From assembly GCA_025200525.1 (NCBI GenBank), contig CM045762.1, positions 84,659,893 to 84,723,892 on the forward strand: a DNA stretch of 64,000 nucleotides, in the 5' to 3' direction. Of the stretch, positions 1 to 11,468 are shown piece after piece. This stretch comes from Camellia lanceoleosa. Lineage: Eukaryota; Streptophyta; Magnoliopsida; Ericales; Theaceae. A model generated the notes under the pieces. It made no database searches and was not told where the DNA came from. It saw only the letters and a list, made by a program, of their open reading frames with translations. The translations under genes and the position numbers were made by a program. Positions within the stretch are counted from its first letter, which is position 1; each line of letters opens with the position of its first letter.

Positions 1-619
1 AAATCAAACTCAAATATTTAATCTCAACATCAATTTCTTAATAATTACTTTCTAATTTATTTTCCATAAACTCATAATTTTCCAAAGCTTAGTTGTTGTT
101 TCATCAAAAACATGAAGTCAATTCATAAAAAATCTTTCTTGCATGTACAATGAGAGTATCAAAATTGACGGATTTGTTCATGCATGTAGAGATTTGTCTC
201 AAACTTATGTAAGACTACATAAATCAAACTCAACATAATTAATTCCCAATTCAACTTCCATAAATTTGAACCTAATTCCATTTCCTCATCCTCTTGCTCA
301 TTTTCTTTTTATTTACATGAAATTGAACCCAATTACCTTTTGACTTCAGCTTCTAGATAATTTATCTACATGATTTAAGCTTTAATTCCTTACCTAGAGC
401 TCTTGATTGATGAGTTCCTTGATGAATTTCCCTTTCCTTTCTTTAAGCCCTTGCTTCCTTGAGTTCAATTCCTTCTCTCTTCTTGGCACAGAAATTTTCA
501 GCAACATTTTTTTTTTTCCTTTTCCCACAGCCAAATAACTTGAGTATCCTCACTCTCTCTCCCTCTCGGTTTACTCCAGCCGAAGTTGATGAATAGGCAT
601 CAAGACTTCCGTCATTTCT

Positions 620-652
<33 letters not shown>

Positions 653-1517
653 ACACTTTTTCATGTTTAATTTCCAGCACAATACAAATAAGAGGACCCT
701 CCTCTTGCCTCAGCAAAACAATTGAACACAAGGCACATCTAACACTTTAAGGTGCAGCACGTGTACCCAAGGCTCCACCACAAACATACACATATACACC
801 CATCTTTTCTTTTCTTTTCTTTTTCTTTTTTTCTTTTTTATTTTAAAAAGAGTAGAATTAGTTTAACTCTTAATTACACATAAGCTTAATTAATCACCTC
901 TTAATTTTGATTGATCTTGATTAATCATAACTAATCACAAGTCCAACATAATTTAATTAGTCCAATTGACTTCAACTAAGGCCCAAATTAATTATAATTA
1001 AATTATCAATCTGAATCAGATTTTTAATCAAACTCCCAAAAGGCTCCAAATAATAATCAAACTTATTGCCATCATCAATTTTGATTTTCTAAATCATTTA
1101 GGCCTTCAATTTCTGATCGGACTCCAAATTTTCAACCATAAATTACATCTTCAAATTGGACACATCATAATTAAATCTAATTTATAATAACCACAATTCA
1201 CAATCCTCATGACTTAATCAACTCCAATTAGGACCTAATTAATCGAATCTCGATTTTACTAAACTGAATCGAATATTTAATTAAACTCCCAAATGGGTCC
1301 ATAATTAACATTAAATTGATTCGACTTCTTAACTTCACTTACTTAAGTCATTTGGACCCTTAATTTCTAATTCCAAAATAAATCTTCAATAAAATCATAT
1401 ACGAGTCAGATTCCACAATTCTCATAAATTCCAAATAAATTATAATACTCGGCAATTAAATCTCAAATCCTCTTAATTAATCAAGTACTAATCATTATAC
1501 GTGATGGGGTTGTTACA
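1..1517 (-). mobile_element. LTR-like sequence, cut by the window's left edge
   Basis: Read on the minus strand, a stretch starting at 1517 begins TGTAACAACCCCATCACGTA, the usual TGTAAC start of plant Ty3/gypsy-type LTRs, and runs out of the window without a matching end. No coding sequence is visible. A related start occurs at 63877 in the opposite orientation. The 5-bp duplication and partner LTR cannot be seen, so the call rests on the terminal motif and the AT-rich, gene-free character. Confidence 0.35.
622..651. repeat. (CT)n microsatellite
   Basis: About 15 uninterrupted CT units. Simple repeat inside non-coding sequence. Confidence 0.95.
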
Positions 1518-2548
1518 AGCATACTTTCAAAAGAAAAAAAATATTTATTTCCAAAAAAATACAATTGGCATACAATATTTCCACTTATATAGAGAGATTG
1601 ACAATTTTGCTAAGCTCATAATCATCTCACTCTATGTGAGCTAAAATATGACACCCAATTAATTTTGAATAAAATTATGTAAGAGGCAAAATCATCTCTT
1701 ATTTCACAACATCAAATCATGCATAATATATATGAGTCCAAAAAATGCGCCATACAATTTTGTGTGTGGGCACCAGTTGAAGCATTGTTGGTAATATGGT
1801 GCAACATGTTAAGGTAACCTTGAAATGTATTGGTGATAGTGAAACATGTCCCCTTACATGGCTATGGAAAAATACATCTAAAAAATAAATAATTACAATC
1901 CAAAAGAATCCTAAGACATTGATTCTAACATAATAAATAAATAAATAAATAACATGGGGATGGGATGCCACTTCACCAATACATTTGTGGGGTCTACATC
2001 CAATAATACAATAAATAAATAAATAAACATGTGCACAAAAAATTACCAACATTACCTCCATTCATCCAAACATACATCAACAATAAATAAATGGCCAAGA
2101 ATGGAGGGCAAACTACAATTCCTACTAAGGAAAATAGTATAATCATGAAAACTAGGACTCAAAATATATATTAGTTCTCAACTAATATATATATCAAACA
2201 ATTAACAAATTAATTCCATAATTTAATAGCATGAAAGTGAAATGCTAAAATAACCAAAAGGAATTATTAAATTATGCACGATAATTAATAAACTAGAAAA
2301 ATAATTTTCCAATTTATTTTTTTTTAATTTTCAGTAATTTTGAGAATTATATTTTTAATTTTCTTTAATTTTCAGAATTAAAATATATATAAACATGTGA
2401 GAATATTCAAAGAAAATTTCAAATAAATTAATTCTAAAAAACAGTGGCCAAACAGATTACACAGAAAAAAGAGCAAGTAGTAAGGATTCCCCACGCGCGA
2501 CGCGTGTGAACACGCGCCTAAAGAAACATGTCTACGTTCCCTCACATG
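1518..2548. other. AT-rich sequence without recognisable gene
   Basis: Contains short AAAT runs near 1930 and 2010 embedded in two similar segments, and a GC-rich patch at about 2490-2515. The 114-codon open frame on the minus strand is rich in Ile, Tyr and Phe, as expected from translated AT-rich DNA, and has no recognisable domain. Confidence 0.6.
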
Positions 2549-2557
2549 CTGGTTGGT
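2549..2557 (+). repeat. Target-site duplication, left copy (CTGGTTGGT)
   Basis: CTGGTTGGT, with the next base G also shared, directly precedes the outer end of the palindromic element. The same 10 bases in the same orientation directly follow its other end at 11460. Nine bases is the diagnostic duplication length of Mutator-like elements. Confidence 0.8.
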
Positions 2558-3794
2558 GAGTTCGGAGAGTTTGGATCCTCTCCAGCCAAAGTTTCCAACC
2601 GGTCCTCCGGTCAATGGCCTGGATCTTGCCATGTCACCCCACTTAGAAAGAACGGCCCAGATCAACGGAAAAAAAAAAAAAAACACAAATTTCAAATTTC
2701 CCACAAAATAGAGCTCCTTATTTTCAATCTGTAAGCAAAAAAAAGAGAGAGGGAGAGGGAGAGAGAGATGAGACACCGTCCATCTGCCATCGTTGTTAGA
2801 CCACTAGCCACCATTCCTCACCGGCGACCACCGTCCATCTGCCATTCCTCATCGGTGACCACCAGGTTGAGAAACTAAAGTAGATTTGAAAGAAAAAAAA
2901 TTAGGGCTTTTATTTGGGGCTTTACTTTGATTTGGGGCTTGCAATGCATATGCATATATAATGTATATATATACATAAAATGAGGAGCTGATAATGTATA
3001 TAAACAAAAAAGCCATCCATTTTGGATCTGTAAACACAACTATGGATTTTCAAATTTCAGATGCTCATAATGTATATAATATATATATATATATACCACT
3101 GTCCATCTGCCATTGTTTTTTTTTTTTCTTTACATGCTCATAATGGTTCATTAAAATATATATATATATATATTTGATTATGTGCTGTGTGCATCTTTCA
3201 GGAAATTTTATAGAGAACACTTTTCAAAAATAGAGGGAATGAATGAATGAATATATACATTATCTTCAACACTTTTCAAGCACTGGCCCACTATAGGAAA
3301 ATAATTTGAATCAGTGCTTGAATTATGGTTCTTGAATTAGAGCTCCTTAATGACCCATTATAGGATAGCTTTGGCAACATTGATAGCAGCAAGAGGCCCA
3401 AATATATCAATTGAGTTATGTTGTTCAGAATATGTTAGATTATCACACACTGAAGTGGCTAACAATGTCTTAGACAAATTTAGTTTAGTATCATTTTCTA
3501 GTTATTTTGAATTGATTTGATGTTTCCATTTATATTAATTATAAATGATAGTTATATGAACATATTAATCATTTTAGAGTGATTTAGAATCTGTTGAAAA
3601 TCAGTGTGTTTAGATTATTGTAAACATTCAGATTATTGTGTTCAGATTATTGTTCAGATTAATGGGACTCATTTCCACTTTACAAGTACACAGGGTTTGG
3701 TGTTTAGATTGAACTTTTTTATTGTGTATGATAAACATATGCATGTGAACCACTTTTTTGTAGGTCAATGTCAATGTCAAGCACAAATGCAAGT

Positions 3795-4199
3795 ATGGAC
3801 AACATGCATGAAGTTAGATTCGAAAACCGCAATTGTCGATGTGGCAGAAAAGCTATGGTGAAGATTTCTCAGTCAACGGATAATCCAAATTGCCTTTATT
3901 TTGTATGCCACAATTATCCGAATGGTTGTAACTTCTTTCAGTGGTGAATCCCTCCACATATGCAGCATAATTTGAAGGTGGTCGAGAATGATATCGATGA
4001 AGAACGTATAGAAGTCTTGTCTACTCTTAGAGAAGTAATTATCGTGAATGGGGAGCTCAAAGACATGACTATAAAGAGTAGGAAACAATATAGAGACTTG
4101 GCAATGGTGGTTGAAAGAGTTGGTGCAAAATTGAATTACACTTTTGTTTTTTTTGTTTTGTTGTTAGTGGTAGTTGTGATCTTAGTGTATTTGAAATAG
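3795..4199 (+). pseudogene. GRF zinc-finger, coiled-coil, membrane-anchored small protein (left arm), one in-frame stop
   Basis: Read from the ATG at 3795, the frame encodes about 134 residues interrupted by one TGA at 3945-3947. Residues about 12-50 form a GRF-type zinc finger: NCRCGRKAMVKISQS, then NPNCLYFVC, then NGCNFFQW, with the spaced C-x-C...C...C pattern and the FF-x-W end typical of the family. After the stop the same frame continues with a charged helical stretch (ENDIDEERIEVLSTL) and a C-terminal hydrophobic segment rich in Val and Leu that looks like a membrane anchor. GRF fingers bind nucleic acid in other proteins; the role here is unknown. The gene converges on the neighbouring transposase fragment. 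The TGA replaces the codon after the conserved Trp and also occurs in the other arm, so it predates the arm duplication or reflects gene conversion. Confidence 0.7.
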
Positions 4200-4351
4200 T
4201 GTAATGTAATTGGGATGATGTTTTGTTTAATGGTTGAATGTAATGGATTGCAATCTCATGTTAAACATAACAGTGTTCATGTTGTAATCTCTTGACACTA
4301 GAATGCAAAACCTTGAGATGTTGACAATAGAATGTAGACTCCTCTTCACAG

Positions 4352-4612
4352 GATATTGTTGTAGCTGTTGAGATGTTGAACAATCAGAAACCTGAGAATC
4401 AGGTTAGTGATACCAGTTTTGAGAATGCAAATTGTTTATTGACAATGACTGGTAAGGCAGCAGGGGAACACCATATTCTCAGTAAGGAGGTTGATATGGA
4501 TGCTAAAATTATGAAGGGAATGAATGAACAATATCTTCAACTAATATTTTTGGATGCTCATATATCAAATGATAGAATAGAAAATTCATCCACACATAAT
4601 CAGAATTCATAA
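4352..4612 (+). CDS. Hypothetical exon, left arm
   Basis: An open frame of about 86 codons preceded by a plausible splice acceptor (cttcacag at 4344-4351) and ending in a stop. It is hydrophilic with no domain I recognise; it includes DIVVAVEMLNNQKPENQVSD. Its only support is that it is also open in the other arm (9379-9639) with few changes, which given the recent duplication is weak evidence. It could be a last exon of the GRF gene or meaningless. Confidence 0.25.
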   Translation, partial: DIVVAVEMLNNQKPENQVSDTSFENANCLLTMTGKAAGEHHILSKEVDMDAKIMKGMNEQYLQLIFLDAHISNDRIENSSTHNQNS

Positions 4613-4783
4613 AAAATAAAATTTTCAAATGCTTTAAAAGAACCCAAATTCAGATATAACATTACAAGTACAAATCTGATTCAGATAGAACCCAAATTCA
4701 GATTTAACATTACAATTACAAATCTGATTCAGATAGAACCCAAATTCAGATAGAGCTAAGGTAAAATTAGATAACAACTCATG

Positions 4784-6996
4784 TTAAACAAATAGATTAC
4801 AACATGAACTGGAAATATTCAGCACCAAGTGAATTGCAACAGGCTTAAAATTTGAAGTGCCTTCCACCTTCCATCTCTTTGTGCCCATCTATACCCTGAA
4901 AAAAATTTAAAAAAAAAAAAAAAAAACAAAACAAAATAGCAGGAAAAAAATAGCATGAACTCAGTCCAAAAAAAGGGCAAAATAGCAGCACTTGGAGCAC
5001 CCAAACAGCAAAATAGCAAGAAAAGAAAATCAAAATAGCAACTATTTTTGCCTTGATCAGTACCTGACTACACATTAAAGTGTTTGTTGCTTGAGAATCT
5101 GTATTTGAGCCTTGAGAATCTTGAAAAGCAACGTCATACCCACCTTGAAGCAGTGTCATAAATGAAGGTTCACCACAATACGGCAAATTGTTTGCCTACA
5201 ATGAATTAAAAACAAAGCATATTGATTACGTAATCATATTATACCCACAAAAAAAATACGTAATCATATTGTACCTACAAAAAAAATACGAAAACAAATC
5301 TCACTCACATTATATGTGGGATATATCAATGGAGGTGGAACTGAAGAAGTAACATTTTCATCATTGTACACATCTCCTCCAACAGATAATGGAGAAGGTG
5401 TAACTGTCAGAACTGCAACAGATTGTGAAGAACTCAAAGATTTAGCACGTGATTTTCTTTTAAAGCTTGCTTCCAACGCCACCTCACATGGACCTTTTAT
5501 CCTCCTTTTGCCCTTACTACTTGGGGCTTTTTTCTTTAATCCTGTTGGAATTTGCACAACATGATTGTTGTCTTGAGAAGCCACTTCCAAGCTTTGGGGT
5601 TGATCATTACAACTTAATTCATTTTCAGTAACAAAAAGGGCACTTATCTTGCTTTCAACATTTGCATCTGATGCAGCGACTTGTGAAAATGCTAAATCAT
5701 AAGTTTCCTCAATTTCAGCAGCTCTACATGCTACTGCTCTAAATGCAGTCATCAATGTCTTATACCGCGAGGCTTGTTGGAGTTTAACGTCTACTTCAAT
5801 CCGATTCCCCAAGTTGTCCTTAACCGCTTCTGCTCTTGCTTGTTTGGTCCACCTCTTCATAACGTATTGTATAGGAACCTCTTTAAGCTTCAATATGTCT
5901 CTCACAACCTTCAAACAATGACTGCACAAAATCTCTTTCCGTTCAAACTTTGTACAACTACAAGCCAAAGAGCCATCCATCTTCATTTTCACTTTCCTTG
6001 CATTTTTCCCAGTAGCATCAAGAATTGTGTAAACGGTACACCCTCCCCGTATTCAATTGCCTGTATGTCTAATTCAACAGAAAGAAAATACTCATCTTGA
6101 AACTCCTCAAAAATATTTTTAGTGTACACATTATCCATTTGACTTAACATTCTGAATGGCGCTCTCACCCTTGGCAACCTTTGGCACAAAGCATAGCCTG
6201 CTTCTAACTCCTTGTACCGCTTCTCAGAAAGTACCCTTTCAAAATGCATGAAGAATTCCTTTAAATTAAAATCAGAACGAATGTAATCCTTCAAAAACGC
6301 ATTAAAAGATTCACTGAGTTGTGTCGTACTCATTCCCGCAGCCCATGTTGATTTAACATACGCCCAGCCCCATTTTTCCTTCACCCCAAAAGTCAACTTT
6401 AACCAATGATTATCGTGAGCATCATATGCATCAAGCATTTCCCCCCACTTTAATTTCCATTCATTTTCATCCTTAATGTCAAACAAGAATTTATTTAATA
6501 CACCTTTCACCCCCTTATCTTGAAAGAGACAGTTAACATGCCTTAATGCATTTTGCATCAAATGCCAAGTGCACAAACGGTGACTCGTGTCAGGCATCAC
6601 AATAGGTATGGCCTTAGCCATTGCAGCATCTTGATCGGTAAACAAAGTTTTTGGTGCCTTTTTTGACATAGCCTCTAAAAAAGTTTGAAATAACCATACA
6701 AATGTTTCGGCAGTCTCATCATACAACAAAGCTGCACCAAAAACGACTGTTTCTCTATGATGGTTAAATCCCACAAAAGATGCAAATGGCCTATGCTCTT
6801 TATTTAACTTGTAGGTAGTATCAAATGTAACTACATCACCAAATTGGGCATAATCCATGATCATTTGTGCATCGGCCCAAAACATATTCGTTATTTGCTC
6901 CTCATTATCTAACTAGAAAGCATAAAAAAAGATGGATTCTCCACAGATTTTTGTTAAAAGTATTGCAAGACATTACCTACTTCCCCATATGCTAAA
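4784..6996 (-). pseudogene. FAR1-like MULE transposase fragment (left arm)
   Basis: Running down from 6996, the frame matches the MULE transposase core of FAR1/FHY3-related proteins: FWADAQMIMDYAQFGDVVTF with DTTY (first catalytic Asp region), FTDQDAAMAKAI (second Asp), CTWHLM, then STTQLSESFNAFLKD. The C-terminal half holds a SWIM zinc finger (CSCTKF...LCSHCLKV, near 5900-5960). Host FRS proteins of this type are transcription factors derived from transposases; here the MULE context makes it a transposase. Damage: two stops and a 1-bp deletion upstream of 6885, and a 1-bp deletion near 6046 that shifts the frame before the SWIM finger. The N-terminal FAR1 DNA-binding domain is absent because the arm ends there. 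Downstream exons are inferred from the right arm. Confidence 0.8.
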
Positions 6997-7037
6997 CTTT
7001 TAAATTTTTTTATGTTAATTCAAGCAGTCATTTTTCA
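6997..7037. other. Centre of the palindrome (unpaired spacer)
   Basis: The arms pair up to CCCCATATGCTAAA at 6983-6996 and TTTAGCATATGGGG at 7038-7051. The bases between do not pair. A spacer of about 41 bp would be the loop of a hairpin formed by DNA or by a through-transcript. Confidence 0.85.
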
Positions 7038-9255
7038 TTTAGCATATGGGGAAGTAGGTAATGTCTTGCAATACTTTCAACAAAAATCTGTGGAGAATCC
7101 ATCTTTCTTTTATGCTTTCCAGTTAGATAATGAGGAGCAAATAACAAATATGTTTTGGGCCGATGCACAAATGATCATGGATTATGCCCAATTTGGCGAT
7201 GTAGTTACATTTGATACTACCTACAAGTTAAATAAAGAGCATAGGCCATTTGCATCTTTTGTGGGATTTAACCATCATAGAGAAACAGTCGTTTTTGGTG
7301 CAGCTTTGTTGTATGATGAGACTGCCGAAACATTTGTATGGTTATTTCAAACTTTTTTAGAGGCTATGTCAAAAAAGGCACCGAAAACTTTGTTTACCGA
7401 TCAAGATGCTGCAATGGCTAAGGCCATACCTATTGTGATGCCTGACACGAGTCACCGTTTGTGCACTTGGCATTTGATGTAAAATGCATTAAGGCATGTT
7501 AACTGTCTCTTTCAAGATAAGGGGGTGAAAGGTGTATTAAATAAATTCTTGCTTGACATTAAGGATGAAAATGAATGGAAATTAAAGTGGGGGGAAATGC
7601 TTGATGCATATGATGCTCACGATAATCATTGGTTAAAGTTGACTTTTGGGGTGAAGGAAAAATGGGGCTAGGCATATGTTAAATCAACATGGGCTGCGGG
7701 AATGAGTACGACACAACTCAGTGAATCTTTTAATGCGTTTTTGAAGGATTACATTCGTTCTGATTTTAATTTAAAGGAATTCTTCACGCATTTTGAAAGG
7801 GTACTTTCTGAGAAGCGGTACAAGGAGTTAGAAGCAGGCTATGCTTTGTGCCAAAGGTTGTCAAGAGTGAGAGCGCCATTCAGAATGTTAAGTCAAATGG
7901 ATAATGTGTACACTAAAAATATTTTTGAGGACTTTCAAGATGAGTATTTTCTTTCTGTTGAATCAAACATACAGGCAATTGAATACGAGGAGGGTTGTAC
8001 CGTTTACACAATTGTTGATGCTACTGGGAAAAATGCAAGGAAAGTGAAAATGGAGATGGATGCATCTTTGGCTTGTAGTTGTACAAAGTTTGAAAGGAAA
8101 GGGATTTTGTGCAGTCACTGTTTGAAGGTTGTGAAAGACATATTGAAGCTTAAAGAGGTTCCTATACAATACGTTATGAAGAGGTGGACCAAACAAGCAA
8201 GAGCAGAAGCTGTTAAGGACAACTTGGGGAATCGGATTGAAGTAGACGTCAAACTCCAACAAGCCTCGCGGTATAAGACATTGATGACTGCATTTAGAGC
8301 AGTAGCATGTAGAGCTGCTGAAACTGAGGAAACTTATGATTTAGCATTTTCACAAGTCGCTGCATTAGATGCAAATGTTGAAAGCAAGATAAGTGCCCTT
8401 TTTGTTACTGAAAATGAATTAAGTTGTAATGATCAACCCCAAAGCTTGGAAGTGGCTTCTCAAGACAACAATCATGTTGTGCAAATTCCAACAGGATTAA
8501 AGAAAAAAGCCCCAAGTAGTAAGGGCAAAAGGAGGATAAAAGGTCTATGTGAGGTGGCTTTGGAAGCAAGCTTTAAAGGAAAATCACGTGCTAAATCTTT
8601 GAGTTCTTCACAATCTGTTGCAGTTCTGACAGTTACACTTTCTCCATTATCTGTTGGAGGAGATGTGTACAATGATGAAAATGTTCCTCCTTCAGTTCCA
8701 GCTCCATTGATATATCCCACATATAATGTGAGTGAGATTTTTTTTCGTATTTTTTTTGTAGGTACAATATGATTACGTATTTTTTTTGTGGGTATAATAT
8801 GATTACGTAATCAATATGCTTTGTTTTTAATTCATTGTAGGCAAACAATTTGCCGTATTGTGGTGAACCTTCATTTATGACACTGCTTCAAGGTGGGTAT
8901 GACATTGCTTTTCAAGATTCTCAAGGCTCAAATATAGATTCTCGAGCAACAAACACTTTAATGTGTAGTCAGGTACTGATCAAGGCAGAAATAGTTGCTG
9001 TTTTGATTTTCTTTTCTTGCTATTTTGCTGTTTGGGTGCTCCAAGTGCTGCTATTTTGCCCTTTTTTTGGACTGAGTTCATGCTATTTTTTTCCTGCTGT
9101 TTTGTTTTGTTTTTTTATTTTTTATTTTTTAAATTTTTTTCAAGGTATAGATGGGCACAAAGAGATGGAAGGTGGAAGGCACTTCAAATTTTAAGCCTGT
9201 TGCAATCCACTTGGTGCTGAATATTTCCAATTCATGTTGTAATCTATTTGTTTAA
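7038..9255 (+). pseudogene. FAR1-like MULE transposase fragment (right arm)
   Basis: Same gene as in the left arm, transcribed outward. The catalytic core lies at 7038-7482 and 7702 onward, with a SWIM finger (CSCTKFERKGILCSHC) at about 8070-8125. Two nonsense codons break it: TAA at 7480-7482 just after CTWHLM, and TAG at 7669-7671 in place of the Trp seen in the left arm. The C-terminal part looks spliced: donor AAT/GTGAGT at 8727/8728, acceptor at 8840, a short exon starting ANNLPYCGEPSFM, donor near 8971, acceptor TATAG before 9151, and a last exon starting MGTKRWKVEG and ending at 9255. The intron positions are inferences from splice motifs. The FAR1 N-terminal domain is missing. Damage in the two arms is at different places. 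Confidence 0.8.
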
Positions 9256-9378
9256 CATGAGTTGTTATCTAATTTTACCTTAGCTCTATCTGAATTTGGG
9301 TTCTATCTGAATCAGATTTGTAATTGTAATGTTAAATCTGAATTTGGGTTCTTTTGAAGCATTTGAAAATTTTAATTT

Positions 9379-9639
9379 TTATGAATTCTGATTATGTTTG
9401 GATGAATTTTCTATTCTATCATTTGATATATGAGCATCCAAAAATATTAGCTGAAGATATTGCTCATTCATTCCCTCCATAATTTTAGCATCCATATCAA
9501 CCTCCTTACTGAGAATATGGTGTTCCCCTGCTGCCTTACCAGTCTTTGTCAATAAACAATTTGCATTCTCAAAACTGGTATCACTAACCTGATTCTCAGG
9601 TTTCTGATTGTTCAACATCTCAACAGCTACAACAATATC
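9379..9639 (-). CDS. Hypothetical exon, right arm
   Basis: Mirror copy of the open frame at 4352-4612 with a handful of substitutions, for example Lys for Met in the TKTGKAAGE segment. The acceptor-like sequence is conserved. No family recognised. Confidence 0.25.
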   Translation of the reverse strand, partial: DIVVAVEMLNNQKPENQVSDTSFENANCLLTKTGKAAGEHHILSKEVDMDAKIMEGMNEQYLQLIFLDAHISNDRIENSSKHNQNS

Positions 9640-9791
9640 CTGTGAAGAGGAGTCTACATTCTATTGGCAACTTCTCAAGGTTTTGCATTCTAGTGTCAAG
9701 AGATTACAACATGAACACTGTTATGTTTAACATGAGATTGCAATCCATTACATTCAACCATTAAACAAAACATCATCCCAATTACATTACA

Positions 9792-10196
9792 CTATTTCAA
9801 ATACACTAAGATCACAACCACCACTAACAACAAAACAAGAAAAACAAAAGTGTAATTCAATTTTGCACCAACTCTTTCAACCACCATTGCCAAGTCTCTA
9901 TATTGTTTCCTACTCTTTATAGTCATGTCTTTGAGCTCCCCATTCACGATAATTACTTCTCTAAGAGTAGACAAGACTTCTATACGTTCTTCATCGATAT
10001 CATTCTCGACCACCTTCAAATTATGCTGCATATGTGGAGGGATTCACCACTGAAAGAAGTTACAACCATTCGGATAATTGTGGCATACAAAATAAAGGCA
10101 ATTTGGATTATCCGTTGACTGAGAAATCTTCACCATAGCTTTTCTGCCACATCGACAATTGCGGTTTTCGAATCTAACTTCATGCATGTTGTCCAT
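9792..10196 (-). pseudogene. GRF zinc-finger membrane-anchored protein (right arm), one in-frame stop
   Basis: Mirror copy of 3795-4199, starting at the ATG at 10196. It has the same GRF finger cysteines, the same TGA (10044-10046) after FFQW, the same charged middle and the same hydrophobic tail (one Phe-to-Leu change in the anchor). It converges on the right-arm transposase fragment. Identity to the left copy is almost complete here, higher than in some other parts of the arms. Confidence 0.7.
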
Positions 10197-11459
10197 ACTT
10201 GCATTTGTGCTTGATATTGACATTGACCTACAAAAAAGTGGCTCACATGCATATGTTTATCATACACAATAAAAAAGTTCAATCTAAACACCAAACCCTG
10301 TGTACTTGTAAAGTGGAAATGAGTCCCATTAATCTGAACAATAATCTGAACACAATAATCTAAACACACTGATTTTGAACACACTGATTTTCAACAGATT
10401 CTAAATCACTCTAAAATGATTAATATGTTCATATAACTATCATTTATAATTAATATAAATGGAAACATCAAATCAATTCAAAATAACCAGAAAATGATAC
10501 CAAACTAAATTTGTCTAAGACATTGTTAGCCACTTCAGTGTGTGATAATCTAACATATTCTGAACAACATAACTCAATTGATATATTTGGGCCTCTTGCT
10601 GCTGTCAATGCTGCCAAAGCTGTCCTATAATGGGTCATTAAGGAGCTTTGATTCAAGAACCATAATTCAAGCACTTTTCAAATTTATTCATTCAAGCACT
10701 TATTCAAATTATTTTCCTATAGTGGGCCAGTGCTTGAAAAGTGTTGAAGATAATGTATATATTCATTCATTCCCTCTATTTTTGAAAAGTGTTCTCTATA
10801 AAATTTCCTGAAAGATGCACACAGCACATAATCAAATATATATATATATATATATATTTTAATGAACCATTATGAGCATGTAAAGAAAAAAAAAGAAAGA
10901 ATGGCAGATGGACAATGGTATATATATATATTATATACATTATGAGCATCTGAAATTTGAAAATCCATAGCTGTGTTTACAGATCCAAAATGGATGGCTT
11001 TTTTGTTTATATACATTATCAGCTCCTCATTTTATGTATATATATACATTATATATGTATATGCATACATTATATATGCATATGTATTGCAAGCCCCAAA
11101 TCAAAGTAAAGCCCCAAATAAAAGCCCTATTTTTTTTTCTTTCAAATCTACTTTAGTTTCTCAACCTGGTGGTCGCCGGTGAGGAATGGTAGATGGACGG
11201 TGGTCGCCGGTGAGGAATGGTGGTCGGTGGTCCAACAACGATGGCAGATGGACGGTCCCTCTCCCTCTCCCTCTCCCTCTCTCTTTTTTTGGTTTACAGA
11301 TTGAAAATGAGGAGCTCTGTTTTGTGGGAAATTTGAAATTTGTGTGTTTTTTTTTTTTCGTTGACCTGGGCCGTTCTTTCTGAGTGGGGTGACGTGGCAA
11401 GATCCAGGCCATTGACCGGAGGACCGGTTGGAAACTTTGGCTGGAGAGGATCCGGACTC

Positions 11460-11468
11460 CTGGTTGGT
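11460..11468 (+). repeat. Target-site duplication, right copy (CTGGTTGGT)
   Basis: Direct repeat of 2549-2557 at the other outer end of the palindrome; the tenth base G also matches. Confidence 0.8.

Larger units (their letters stand above)
2558..11459. mobile_element. Palindromic Mutator-like element (inverted duplication, arms about 4.4 kb)
   Basis: The left arm (2558 to about 6996) is the reverse complement of the right arm (about 7038 to 11459), with only some 41 bp between them. Translated segments agree at roughly 98-99 percent by eye, and small indels are present. The outer ends begin GAGTTCGG on the left and GAGTCCGG on the right (reverse-complemented), and the unit is bracketed by a 9-10 bp direct repeat. 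Each arm contains, from outside in, a GC-rich end with purine tracts, a GRF zinc-finger gene, a hypothetical exon, and a FAR1/MULE transposase fragment running outward from the centre. The arms stop at the same point in the transposase, so the usual N-terminal FAR1 domain is missing from both. This is a MULE by transposase and duplication length. The palindromic form is unusual; a single insertion of an already palindromic unit is inferred from the flanking repeat. Confidence 0.85.

Noticed and set aside
1717..2061. 114-codon minus-strand frame as a membrane protein
   Set aside because: The hydrophobicity comes from translated AT-rich repeats (AAATAAAT), and there is no start context or homologous pattern.
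3873..4088. 71-codon minus-strand frame, and its mirror at 9903-10118
   Set aside because: It is the complement of the GRF zinc-finger coding sequence, which has a recognisable domain on the other strand.
2558..11459. The palindrome as an assembly or hairpin-read artefact
   Set aside because: The arms differ by substitutions and indels, including different stop codons, and the flanks carry a 9-10 bp direct repeat. An artefact would give identical arms and no duplication. Raw reads would still be the final proof.
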